Source: UBA9676 sp035532275 (GTDB taxonomy: Bacteria > Actinomycetota > Actinomycetes > Streptosporangiales > Streptosporangiaceae). Taken from it: a stretch of DNA of 17,529 nucleotides. The translations under genes and the position numbers were made by a program. The stretch lies in the NCBI GenBank assembly GCA_035532275.1, contig DATKRG010000041.1, forward strand, positions 1-17,529. Reading direction: 5' to 3'. Below, piece after piece: positions 6,883-14,686 of the stretch (its first letter is position 1; the number at the start of each line of letters is the position of its first letter). Under the pieces are notes generated by a model. That model did no database searches, was not told the origin of the DNA, and saw only the letters and a list, made by a program, of their open reading frames with translations.

Positions 6883-9702
6883 CTACGGAACGGCCGGGTA
6901 CTGGTAGTAGGCCCCGGCCAGATCCACTCTCAGCTTCACCGGGCCGGAACTGCCGTTATAGAGCTCAATGGCGCCGTCGGCGCCCACGGGGATGAGCGCG
7001 GCACCGGCCACGGTCTGCCCGGAGGCGAAGCACAGCGCAGAAGCCCGCGGGTTCGCCGCCCCGTCCGGGTAGCCGCTGATGCACCCCGCCGCGGTGCCAC
7101 CGCTCGCCGTCAGGCTGACCGCCACGCCGCTGACCCCGGTCGCCGGCATCCCGCTCACACCGCCGATCTGGACCTTCAGGGCATGCTTGGCCGCGATCGT
7201 GGTGCTCGTGATGTTTCCCCCGGCAGGCAGGAACACCGAGCCCGTGCCGCCCGGGTTGTCGTAGCCAACCAGGTCGGCGCGGAAGCTGACGCTGCCCGCG
7301 CTGGCGTTGTGCAGGACCACCGACCCGTCCTGCAGGGGCACCACGACCAGTCCGGTGGTGGTCTGGCCAGCTGCCCACACCACGTCCGGCGTGCCGGGGT
7401 CGGCGGTGCCGTGGCCGTAGGCGGTGAGGTGCCCCGCGGCCTTTCCGCCGGAGGCCGTGACATCCAGCAGCACCGCGCTGGCATTGCCCGGGACACCGTT
7501 GCTGCCCGCGACCGCGAAGCTCACCTCCCCGCCGGCGGGGACCGGGCTCTTGGCGGCGCCGATCCCGGCGCCGGTGTCCAGCACCCTGACCGGCCCGTCA
7601 GCCGCGTAGGTATAGCCGAACTGACCTCCGGTCTGGATGCCGAAGGTGTCCACGGTGAGGCTGATCGCCTTGCCGCTGCTGTTGTAGAAGTCCACCAGCT
7701 GGTCCGCCCCCGGCCTCGCCAGGACCAGGCTCGACGCGGTCTTGCCGGAGCTGAAGTCGACGCTGCCCGCCGCCGGCCGGGCGGTCCCATCCGGGTACAC
7801 GATGACCGAGCCGGCCGCGCCCGGCTTGGTGACCTCGACCCGCAGCGCGGCCACGTGCACACCGGTGAAAGCCGCATGCAGCTGCGCCAGCGTGAGCTTG
7901 AGCACTGCGTGTGCCGCGACCTTTGCACCCGAGCTGACCGGATAGTCCGCGTAGGGGCCGACCGGGAGGTACTCGTCTCCGGCCGTGATGGTGGCCGTGG
8001 CCGTCGACGTGCGCCCGATCAGGTCGGTCTCGGTGAGGGTGGCGGTGTAGGTTCCCGGCTGCGGGTACTGGTGGGTCCAGGTGAGGTTCGTCCCGATCCC
8101 CTGGCTGGTGCCGTCCCCGAACGCGATCGAGCCGGAAGCCAGTTCCCAGCTGTCCGGCCCGGCGGAGATGCTGAAGCTCGCCGCGTCCGGGTTGATGGAC
8201 GGGCCGGGCAGGTCGACGACGTCGGGCCCGGCAGTGAAGGTGACGTCCGGCGGCGCCGCCGTGCCCACCGCCAGCTGACGGGTCACGGTCTGGCCTGACC
8301 CGCCAGTGTCGGCGGCGGTGAACGTGAGGGTATACCGGCCCGGCGTGGCGTATGTGTGCGAGACGGTGCCGCCAGCCGGGGCGGTGACCGGCCCGCCGCC
8401 TTCGCCGAAGTCCGCGGTGTAGGTGACCGGTTCGTTCCATGGGCTGGTCGCGGCCGATGGCGCGGTCACGCCGAGGTCCAGGGGGGCGGCCCCCTGCAGC
8501 GTCGTCGGGGTGAATGATGCCGACAGGCTGTCCTGCCGCTCGACCGCGCCCCGGTCGGCGTAGCAGGTGCCGGTGCCGGTGTGCGCTGCCAGTGGGTCCT
8601 GCACGTGCGGGTGGCCGTACAGATCGGTGGCCAGCTCACCAGGCGCGGAGCAGTCAGCGGAGTCGATGAGCGGGGAGCCCTCCAGCGGGCCCCCGGATGG
8701 CCAGGTGGTGGCGTCGATGTCGTGCGTGCCCTGCCCGGTCCCGGCTGCGAAGGCCGCAGCGTCCGGGTAGGCCGTGCCCGCCCACGAGTACGCGGCATGC
8801 GGGGATCTGGTGACGATGGCGTTGTAGTCGCTCTCGACGCTGGCGGCCGAGTCCGCGCTGACCGACAGGGCGGCGGCCGGCGCCGTGCAGGTTGCCGACG
8901 GGGTGTTGGCGCCCAGGAAGTTGTTCTCCACCGTCGCCGACGCGCCGCCATCGACGCTGATCGCCGGCCCGCACATGGCCAGCACGGAGTTGCTGGTGAC
9001 AGCAGCGCCTGAGGCGCCGCTGACCGAGATGCCGCCGAGCGAGGTTCCCGAGGAGAGGATCTTGTCGGTTGTCACGGTGATGTGCTGTGCGCCCGGTTCC
9101 GCGCGGACCTCATATCCGTAGCTGCCAACGATGTAGCTGCGGGAGATGGTCACGCCGGACGAGGCGCCGTCAATAGTGATGCCATTGGGCGCACCCGTGG
9201 TTGACTGCTGGCTGATGATCAGGCTGTCAAACGTTGCATCCTGCGAGCTGATGACATCGGCGCCGTCGGAATTGCCCCGCGGAACCAGGATCAGGTGGGA
9301 GATGACGACGTCATGCACATGGTCGAGGGTTATCGGGACGCCTGAGGCTGGGTTCAGGTTGGCGATAGCCGTCCCTGGGCGCTGGACGGTGGTGAAGGTG
9401 ATGGGGGCCGACGGGGTGCCGGAACTCTTCACCGTGACGGCTTCGCTGTAATCAGCGGAGAAAGAGCCGTTGCTGCCGCCGTTGATCGCCACGGTTTGCC
9501 CCGCCGTCACCACGTCCGCCGCGGCCTGGATGGTACAGAACGGCTCTGTCTGGCTGCCCGGTCCCGAATCACTGCACCCGGCGGCGGACTGGTCAACATA
9601 GAGCGTCGCGGGCACTGGTGCGGCTTGCACCGCCTGGCTGCCCAGGAAGCCGGCGGCCAGCAGTACCGCGACTAATCCAGCGAGCCTTGCCGAGGTGCGC
9701 AT
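6883..9702 (-). CDS. Secreted right-handed beta-helix protein with PKD domains and C-terminal modules
   Basis: The 939-residue exported protein starts at ATG 9700-9702, preceded by GGTGGTGA; a TTG at 9729 in the same frame is a weaker alternative. A signal peptide runs MRTSARLAGLVAVLLAAGFL to about residue 27 (cleavage near VQA-AP). Residues of about 35-370 resemble Asn/Ser/Thr-rich parallel beta-helix (PbH1) repeats of the kind found in polysaccharide lyases and surface proteins (TLYVDQSAAG, FCTIQAAADVVTAGQTVAI). Two PKD-like immunoglobulin folds follow at about 385-575, the first with the hallmark VSHTYATPGRYTLTFTA. Three related modules then fill about 580-939, each ending in a phrase of the type SGQTVAGAALIPVGADGAIELYN-x-SGPVKLRVDLAG. 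No catalytic residues can be assigned, so carbohydrate binding or adhesion is as likely as an enzyme. It lies 78 bases downstream of the helicase gene. Confidence 0.85.
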   Translation of the reverse strand: MRTSARLAGLVAVLLAAGFLGSQAVQAAPVPATLYVDQSAAGCSDSGPGSQTEPFCTIQAAADVVTAGQTVAINGGSNGSFSADYSEAVTVKSSGTPSAPITFTTVQRPGTAIANLNPASGVPITLDHVHDVVISHLILVPRGNSDGADVISSQDATFDSLIISQQSTTGAPNGITIDGASSGVTISRSYIVGSYGYEVRAEPGAQHITVTTDKILSSGTSLGGISVSGASGAAVTSNSVLAMCGPAISVDGGASATVENNFLGANTPSATCTAPAAALSVSADSAASVESDYNAIVTRSPHAAYSWAGTAYPDAAAFAAGTGQGTHDIDATTWPSGGPLEGSPLIDSADCSAPGELATDLYGHPHVQDPLAAHTGTGTCYADRGAVERQDSLSASFTPTTLQGAAPLDLGVTAPSAATSPWNEPVTYTADFGEGGGPVTAPAGGTVSHTYATPGRYTLTFTAADTGGSGQTVTRQLAVGTAAPPDVTFTAGPDVVDLPGPSINPDAASFSISAGPDSWELASGSIAFGDGTSQGIGTNLTWTHQYPQPGTYTATLTETDLIGRTSTATATITAGDEYLPVGPYADYPVSSGAKVAAHAVLKLTLAQLHAAFTGVHVAALRVEVTKPGAAGSVIVYPDGTARPAAGSVDFSSGKTASSLVLARPGADQLVDFYNSSGKAISLTVDTFGIQTGGQFGYTYAADGPVRVLDTGAGIGAAKSPVPAGGEVSFAVAGSNGVPGNASAVLLDVTASGGKAAGHLTAYGHGTADPGTPDVVWAAGQTTTGLVVVPLQDGSVVLHNASAGSVSFRADLVGYDNPGGTGSVFLPAGGNITSTTIAAKHALKVQIGGVSGMPATGVSGVAVSLTASGGTAAGCISGYPDGAANPRASALCFASGQTVAGAALIPVGADGAIELYNGSSGPVKLRVDLAGAYYQYPAVP

Positions 9703-9738
9703 GTCACCACCCAGGAGCAGACGGGCCAAAACCGCTCA

Positions 9739-9744
9739 TATATA
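9739..9744 (-). promoter_or_regulatory. Candidate extended -10 for the beta-helix gene
   Basis: Minus-strand TGGTATATATG (9746-9736) contains TATATA with an upstream TG, like an extended -10 element. Transcription would start near 9731, leaving a leader of about 29 bases with the GGTGGTGA ribosome binding site before ATG 9702. It is an isolated AT-rich patch between two GC-rich genes. Confidence 0.4.
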
Positions 9745-9780
9745 CCAGTGGCTCCCCCGCGACCACAAGTCGTCGGCCCG

Positions 9781-12288
9781 CTAGAGCTGGCCGACGTCGG
9801 TGACGTCGACGGCGGCTTCGCCAGCCTCGTCGGAGGCGGCCAGGTCGACCACCGCGGAGATGCCCCAGTCGTGGTCGCCGGCCGGGTCGTCGAAGATCTG
9901 CCGGACCTCCCAGCGGCCCGGGAGCTCGCTGATGATCAGCAGCCCGGGGCCGCGCGCGTCGGCCCCGGTGCCGAGCTCGCCGTGCTCGGCGAAATAGGGC
10001 TCCATCGCCTCCGCCCAGGCGGCCGCGTCCCAGCCGGCCTGCTCGTCCAGCGCGCCCAGCTCGCCGTAGCGGCGCAGCGCGGCCAGCTCGACCCGGCGGA
10101 ACAGCGCGTTGCGCACCAGCACCCGGAAGGCGCGCGGGTTGCCGGTCACCGCGGGCGGGCGTTCGGCCATCCCGGAGCCGCCACCTCCGGGCAGGACCTC
10201 CCCGCCCCGCAGCCGTTCCCACTCGTCGATGAGGCTGGAGTCCACCTGCCGGACCAGCTCGCCCAGCCACTCGATCAGGTCCGCCAGCTCCGGTGTCCTG
10301 GCCTCCTCCGGCACGGTCTGCCGGAGCGCCTTGTAGGCGTCGGCCAGGTAGCGCAGCACGACACCCTCCGAGCGGGCCAGGCCGTAGTAGCCGACGTACT
10401 CGGTGAACGTCATCGCCCGCTCGTACATGTCCCGCGCCACCGACTTGGGCGCCAGCTCGTAGTCGGCGACCCAGGGGTGGCCGCGGCGGTAGATGTCGTA
10501 GGCGGCCGCCAGCAGGTCGGCCAGCGGCCGCGGATGGGTGACCTCGTCGAGCAGTTCCATGCGCTCGTCGTACTCGATCCCGTCGGCCTTCATCTGCGCG
10601 ACGGCCTCGCCGCGCGCCTTGAACAGCTGGGCCGCGATCACCGGGCGCGGGTTCTCCAGGGTGGCCTCGATGACCGACACGACATCCAGCGGGTAGCTGG
10701 GCGTGGCAGCGTCCAGCAGCTCGACGGCGGCCAGCGCCAGCGGCGACAGCGGCTGGTTGAGCGCGAAATCCTTCTGCAGGTCGACCGTGAGCCGGACCCA
10801 GCGGCCCTGCTCGTCGGGCCCGGGCAGGCGTTCCACCACACCCGCGGCGAGCAGTGCCCGGTAGATCTCGATGGCGTGGTGGATGTGCCGCCGCTGGGCC
10901 GGCCGGTCCTCGTCGTTGTCGGTGAGCAGGTGGCGCATGGCGGCGAAAGCGTTGCCCGTGCGGCTGATGACGCCGAGCACCATCGCGTGGCTGACCATGA
11001 AGCTGGACTTCAGCGGCTCGGGCTCGGCGGCGACCAGCCGCTCGAAAGTGGGCTGGCCCCAGGAGACGAAGCCCGCCGGCGGCTTCTTGCGCACCACCTT
11101 GCGCCGCTTCTTCGGGTCGTCCCCGGCCTTGGCCAGAGCCTTCTCGTTCTCCACCACATGCTCGGGCGCCTGCACGACCACGTAGCCCGTGGTGTCGAAC
11201 CCGGTCCGGCCGGCCCGGCCGGCGATCTGGTGGAACTCCCGCGCCTGCAGCAGCCGGGTCGTCTTGCCGTCGAACTTGGACAGGGCGGTGAACAGCACGG
11301 TCCGGATGGGCACGTTGATGCCCACGCCGAGGGTGTCGGTCCCGCAGATCACCTTGAGCAGGCCCGCCTGGGCGAGTGTCTCCACCAGCCGCCGGTACCG
11401 GGGCAGCATCCCGGCGTGGTGCACGCCGATGCCGTGCCGGACCAGCCGGGACAGGGTCTTGCCGAACCCGGCCGTGAACCGGAAGTTGCCGATCGCCGCC
11501 GCGATCTCGTCCTTGCGCGCCCGGGAGCAGACGTTGACGCTCATCAGTGCCTGCGCCTGCTCCAGCGCCGCCACCTGGGTGAAGTGGACCACGTAGACCG
11601 GGGCCTGCCGGGTGGCCAGCAGTTCCTCCAGTGTCTCGTGCAGGGGCGTGATGACGTAGGAGTACAGCAGCGGCACGGGCCGCTCGGCCGAGCTGACCAC
11701 GGCGGTGGCCCGCCCGGTCCGCCGGGACAGATCCTTCTCGAACCGGCTGACGTCCCCCAGCGTCGCCGACATGAGCAGGAACTGGGCCTGGGGCAGCTCG
11801 ATCAGCGGCACCTGCCAGGCCCAGCCGCGGGCCGGGTCGGTGTAGAAGTGGAACTCATCCATCACCACCTGGCCGATCTGCGCCCGGTCCCCTTCGGCCA
11901 GCGCGATGCTGGCCAGCACCTCCGCGGTGCAGCAGATGAGCGGGGCGGTGGGGTTGACGCTGGCGTCGCCGGTCATCATGCCGACCCGCTCGGGCCCGAA
12001 CTGCTCGCACAGGGCGAAGAACTTCTCCGACACCAGCGCCTTGATCGGCGCGGTGTAAAAGGTGCGCTGCCCGCCCGCCAGCGCGGCGAAGTGGGCGCCC
12101 GCCGCGACCAGGCTCTTGCCGGACCCGGTGGGGGTGGACAGGATGACGTTGCTCCCCGACACGATCTCGATCAGGGCTTCTTCCTGATGCGGGTACAGGG
12201 TGAAGCCCTGCCTGGCCGCCCAGCCGGCGAATGCCTCGAACACCGCGTCCGGATCGGCATCGGTCGGGAGCTGGTCGGCGAGCGTCAT
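9781..12288 (-). CDS. SF2 DEAD/DEAH-box (Ski2-like) helicase with DUF3516 C-terminus
   Basis: Taken from ATG 12286-12288, the product has 835 residues and the usual family N-terminus (MTLADQLPTDADPDAVFEAF). Helicase motifs are complete: Q/Ia-region YPHQEEAL (32-39), Walker A TPTGSGKS (52-59), DEFH box (144-147), SAT (174-176), CGTDTLGVGIN (315-324) and motif VI QIAGRAGRTG (354-363). The C-terminal half (about 480-835) corresponds to the DUF3516 region of actinobacterial helicases. It should unwind RNA or DNA with ATP; the physiological substrate is not established. The frame stays open to 12417, overlapping the LysE-family gene's stop, but those extra 43 residues look non-coding. Only a modest GGA lies about nine bases before the chosen ATG. 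It has the same direction as the LysE-family gene upstream and the beta-helix gene downstream. Confidence 0.93.
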   Translation of the reverse strand: MTLADQLPTDADPDAVFEAFAGWAARQGFTLYPHQEEALIEIVSGSNVILSTPTGSGKSLVAAGAHFAALAGGQRTFYTAPIKALVSEKFFALCEQFGPERVGMMTGDASVNPTAPLICCTAEVLASIALAEGDRAQIGQVVMDEFHFYTDPARGWAWQVPLIELPQAQFLLMSATLGDVSRFEKDLSRRTGRATAVVSSAERPVPLLYSYVITPLHETLEELLATRQAPVYVVHFTQVAALEQAQALMSVNVCSRARKDEIAAAIGNFRFTAGFGKTLSRLVRHGIGVHHAGMLPRYRRLVETLAQAGLLKVICGTDTLGVGINVPIRTVLFTALSKFDGKTTRLLQAREFHQIAGRAGRTGFDTTGYVVVQAPEHVVENEKALAKAGDDPKKRRKVVRKKPPAGFVSWGQPTFERLVAAEPEPLKSSFMVSHAMVLGVISRTGNAFAAMRHLLTDNDEDRPAQRRHIHHAIEIYRALLAAGVVERLPGPDEQGRWVRLTVDLQKDFALNQPLSPLALAAVELLDAATPSYPLDVVSVIEATLENPRPVIAAQLFKARGEAVAQMKADGIEYDERMELLDEVTHPRPLADLLAAAYDIYRRGHPWVADYELAPKSVARDMYERAMTFTEYVGYYGLARSEGVVLRYLADAYKALRQTVPEEARTPELADLIEWLGELVRQVDSSLIDEWERLRGGEVLPGGGGSGMAERPPAVTGNPRAFRVLVRNALFRRVELAALRRYGELGALDEQAGWDAAAWAEAMEPYFAEHGELGTGADARGPGLLIISELPGRWEVRQIFDDPAGDHDWGISAVVDLAASDEAGEAAVDVTDVGQL

Positions 12289-12397
12289 GATCTGTCCATC
12301 GTGCCCGCCCACGCGCCCGGCCGCCAGCCGGAGAACCTGACCCGTTGTATGTATTGGTGTCCGTTGCGGGTACGCTGACCTGCTGGTGTGCCACTCG

Positions 12398-13024
12398 CTA
12401 GGCAGCCTCGACCGCAAGGGCGGCGGCCAGGACGCAGAGGACGATTCCGGCAGTGATGCTCAGTCCGGTCGCCATCCGTCCTCCTGGGCGCAGGGCCAGC
12501 CGGAGGTGCCCGGCAGTAAGAGCCACCAGGGAGTCAACCGCAAGGCCGATCATCAGGAACAAGCCGCCCAGGGTCAGCAGTTGCAGGCTGACAGGGCTGC
12601 CCGCGGGACGTACGAATTGCGGGAGAAACGCGACGAAGAACACCACGATCTTCGGGTTGGCGAGGTTCGTCATCATCCCCCGGGCAACGAGATTCCGCCC
12701 GGTCGGGACTAGCACATCCTTTCCAGTCGAGGATCTGCGCGCGGACCGCAGGGTGGAGAACCCGAGCCACAGCAGGTATCCGACACCGATCACCCGGATC
12801 GCCAGAAGAGCGGCAGGTTCGGCCTGTAGCAACGCAGCGAGGCCGAGCGCGGCGGCCGCCGTCCAGAAAGCCATGCCGAGCGCCATGCCGAGCGCGGACT
12901 GCAGACCGGCCCGCGAGCCCCGGCCGATGGACGCGGCAATGATGAAGGCCATGTCTGGTCCGGGCACGACACAGATCAGCAACCCCACGAGGAGGAATCC
13001 TGGGAGCACCGCTGAAGCGACCAT
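12398..13024 (-). CDS. LysE/RhtB-family amino-acid exporter
   Basis: The product from ATG 13022-13024 is 208 residues, the usual size for LysE/RhtB permeases that export amino acids or related metabolites across the plasma membrane. It begins with a hydrophobic helix (VLPGFLLVGLLICVVPGPD) carrying the signature PGPD, then AASIGRGSRAGLQSALGMALG, the conserved glycine-rich stretch. Further hydrophobic segments lie at about 60-95, 110-140, 145-170 and 180-208, for about six helices in all. AAGG eight bases before this ATG supports the start; an upstream ATG at 13057 would add 11 polar residues lying in the shared regulatory region. It diverges from the CGNR regulator gene, which is a natural candidate to control it. 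The substrate cannot be read from the sequence. Confidence 0.9.
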   Translation of the reverse strand: MVASAVLPGFLLVGLLICVVPGPDMAFIIAASIGRGSRAGLQSALGMALGMAFWTAAAALGLAALLQAEPAALLAIRVIGVGYLLWLGFSTLRSARRSSTGKDVLVPTGRNLVARGMMTNLANPKIVVFFVAFLPQFVRPAGSPVSLQLLTLGGLFLMIGLAVDSLVALTAGHLRLALRPGGRMATGLSITAGIVLCVLAAALAVEAA

Positions 13025-13042
13025 CGTCCCTGCCTTCTGATC

Positions 13043-13122
13043 GTAACGTAATGACATTGATCCACACGTTACATCGTTAACTCAGTACAGGTAACCCCTT
13101 AATGCCGACTAATGCGTTACAT
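13043..13122. promoter_or_regulatory. Repeated CGTTAC motifs in the LysE-CGNR divergent promoter region
   Basis: CGTTAC occurs three times: on the minus strand at 13043-13048 and on the plus strand at 13067-13072 and 13115-13120, the latter two extended to CGTTACAT. The sites lie between the preferred starts of the divergent LysE-family (13024) and CGNR (13151) genes, in an AT-richer stretch. They could be operators for one regulator acting on both genes, possibly the CGNR protein itself. Confidence 0.35.
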
Positions 13123-13150
13123 TCAGGAGATGAGCGCGGTGGAGCAACGC

Positions 13151-13756
13151 ATGGCAGTCGTACGTCCCCTGCCCGTGGAGTTCGTTGCCGACGTGGTCAA
13201 CGGGTGGGGTACGGCACCCCGGCAAGCCGCGGGCGAACAGGATTCCGACTATCCAGGCATTGCCGCCCTCGCTGCCGCGCACCAACTCGACGCCGACCCG
13301 GCCACTGAGCTGATGAGTGACCATGGCCTGACCTGTGTCGCCGACGCGCTCTATCCGATCTTCTCGGCGCCGGCCGAGGATGCGGTCGTAGCCGAAGTCA
13401 ACGACCTGCTTGCCCGTAGCGCACCCCAGCCCCGGCTGGTTCTCGATGGTTGGCTGCTCATCGGGACGTGGACGGCCCCAGCCTCGCAGCAGTTTCTCGT
13501 GGCATGCCTGCTCACCCTGTATCAGCAGCTAATCCTCTGGGGCAGCAGCCGTCGGCTCGGGCTCTGTGCCGGCGCACGGTGTGCCGACGTGTACGTCGAC
13601 TCGTCACCGGGCGGACACAAGCGGTTCTGCTCACTGACCTGCCAGAACCGCAGTCGGGTGGCCGCCTTCAGGGCCAGGCGCCGGCACGCCGGTCATGGCC
13701 AGGGGATCTCTCCCTCGAAGACAGACAGAACCGGCCCGTACAGCCAGGAACTCTGA
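13151..13756 (+). CDS. CGNR zinc-finger/ABATE-domain protein, putative transcriptional regulator
   Basis: The 201-residue product has the two-part layout of actinobacterial CGNR proteins. The N-terminal ABATE-like region is about 1-130 (LPVEFVADVVNGWG corresponding to the usual LDFVNT segment). The C-terminal zinc finger is about 135-185: CAGARCADVYVDSSPGGHKR then FCSLTCQNRSRVAAFRARRR, with four cysteines and the basic tail. These proteins are thought to be stress-related DNA-binding regulators; few are characterised. The CGNR tetrad itself reads CQNR. The start at 13151 has GGTGGAG six bases upstream, far better than ATG 13112 or 13130. The last 21 codons overlap, antisense, the gene remnant at 13693-14002, so the natural stop may have been lost. 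It diverges from the LysE-family gene. Confidence 0.8.
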   Translation: MAVVRPLPVEFVADVVNGWGTAPRQAAGEQDSDYPGIAALAAAHQLDADPATELMSDHGLTCVADALYPIFSAPAEDAVVAEVNDLLARSAPQPRLVLDGWLLIGTWTAPASQQFLVACLLTLYQQLILWGSSRRLGLCAGARCADVYVDSSPGGHKRFCSLTCQNRSRVAAFRARRRHAGHGQGISPSKTDRTGPYSQEL

Positions 13757-14002
13757 TCAAGGTTCAGCCCCATGCGCACGTTCAGCAAATCGCCCGAGTA
13801 CCCCTCTATCTCGATGTAGCTCTCGTTGCACAAGCCGAGCCAGCTCCCAGTGCCCGGCAAACGTACGGCCTCCAGCGACCATGGGTCTCCGGCGTCAGCG
13901 GGCAACCACCACCGATTTTCAACCCGGAACGTGCGTCCCGCCAGGGATATCGGAGGCAAACGTGAAGACCTCGTGCCAGCGGCCCTGCTCGTCTGGATGT
14001 AA
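13693..14002 (-). pseudogene. Probable gene remnant with a frameshift and no 5' end
   Basis: An 88-residue minus-strand frame (13693-13959, only a TTG start) reads like real protein: NRWWLPADAGDPWSLEAVRL, then GSWLGLCNESYIEIEGYSG, then MGLNLDQSSWLYGPVLSVFE. Just upstream another frame reads HPDEQGRWHEVFTFASDIPG and hits a stop where the first frame takes over near 13920. That upstream frame begins right after an in-frame TAA at about 14003 and has no start codon. The simplest reading is a decayed gene with a one-base shift and a lost N-terminus, next to the toxin-antitoxin pair. No family recognised. Its 3' end overlaps the CGNR gene tail to tail. It could instead be chance coding-like sequence. 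Confidence 0.4.
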
Positions 14003-14027
14003 TTAGACTAGACCAGGTCAACAGTGG

Positions 14028-14033
14028 TATGTT
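14028..14033 (+). promoter_or_regulatory. -10 element for a leaderless antitoxin-toxin mRNA
   Basis: TATGTT lies exactly six bases before the antitoxin ATG at 14040, and the intervening bases are pyrimidine-rich with no ribosome binding site. This is the standard actinobacterial leaderless arrangement. A small palindrome GACCAGGTC (14011-14019) just upstream could be an antitoxin operator. No clear -35 is visible. Confidence 0.5.
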
Positions 14034-14039
14034 TTTCTC

Positions 14040-14282
14040 ATGCCAGAGAGCGTGAACGTGTACGAGGCCAAGACCCACCTGTCGCAACTGCTGGAGCGCG
14101 TGGCAGCCGGGGAGGAGATCGTCATCGCGCGAGCTGGCCGCCCGGTGGCCCGGCTGGTACCCCTCACCAAGCTGGTGCAGCGCCGTGAGCCCGGAGCCTG
14201 GCGCGGCATGGTCCGCATGCCGCCTGATTTCGATGAACTGCCAGCCGAGCTCAGCGCGGCATTCCGTGGGGAAGACGCATGA
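14040..14282 (+). CDS. Phd/YefM-family antitoxin
   Basis: The 80-residue protein has the Phd/YefM antitoxin N-terminus (VNVYEAKTHLSQLLERVAAGEEIVI followed by ARAGRPVARLVPL, residues 5-42), which dimerises and binds its own promoter. The C-terminal part (about 43-80), with acidic MPPDFDELP and FRGEDA, should wrap and inhibit the partner toxin. Its stop overlaps the toxin start (ATGA at 14279-14282), the usual translationally coupled arrangement. Transcription is probably leaderless, from TATGTT at 14028. Antitoxins of this type autorepress the operon alone and more strongly with the toxin. Confidence in the family is high; the cellular role is not deducible. Confidence 0.92.
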   Translation: MPESVNVYEAKTHLSQLLERVAAGEEIVIARAGRPVARLVPLTKLVQRREPGAWRGMVRMPPDFDELPAELSAAFRGEDA

Positions 14283-14653
14283 GGCTTCTGCTCGATACCC
14301 ATGCACTGTTGTGGTGGCTGGCGGACGAGCAACTGGGCGAACCGGCCAGGCAGGCGATCGCCGATCCGGCCAATGACGTGGCGGTCTCGGCCGCGAGCGC
14401 ATGGGAAATCTCGATCAAGAAGGCACTGGGCAAGCTGAGCGCCCCCGACGACCTGGAACGGCAGGTCCAGGCATGCGGCTTCAGTCCCCTTCCCATCAGC
14501 CTGGCACATGGCCTCGCGGCGGGGCGGCTTGCCCGCCACCACGAGGATCCGTTCGACCGGATGCTGATCGCGCAGGCATGGGCTGAGGACCTGACGATTG
14601 TGACCAGGGACAAACGGTTCGACGCCTATGGAGTCGCACTGCTGCCCGCCTGA
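14279..14653 (+). CDS. PIN-domain toxin, VapC type
   Basis: The 124-residue product is a complete PIN-domain ribonuclease of the VapC class paired with Phd-type antitoxins. It starts MRLLLDTHALLWWL, and the acidic metal-binding residues are present: Asp6 (LDTH), Glu43 (SAWEIS), Asp93 (DPFDR) and Asp111 (TRD). Such toxins cleave tRNA, rRNA or mRNA with Mg or Mn ions and arrest growth when the antitoxin is degraded; the target here is unknown. All catalytic positions are intact, so it should be active. It ends 33 bases from the convergent prs stop, with no obvious terminator between, so read-through in both directions is possible. Confidence 0.92.
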   Translation: MRLLLDTHALLWWLADEQLGEPARQAIADPANDVAVSAASAWEISIKKALGKLSAPDDLERQVQACGFSPLPISLAHGLAAGRLARHHEDPFDRMLIAQAWAEDLTIVTRDKRFDAYGVALLPA

Positions 14654-14686
14654 CGCCGCGATACTCCCGCCTGCCCGATCGGCCGG

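Noticed and set aside
9748..12378. 876-aa plus-strand open frame opposite the helicase
   Set aside because: The helicase on the minus strand has every SF2 motif; the antisense frame is a GC-bias artefact.
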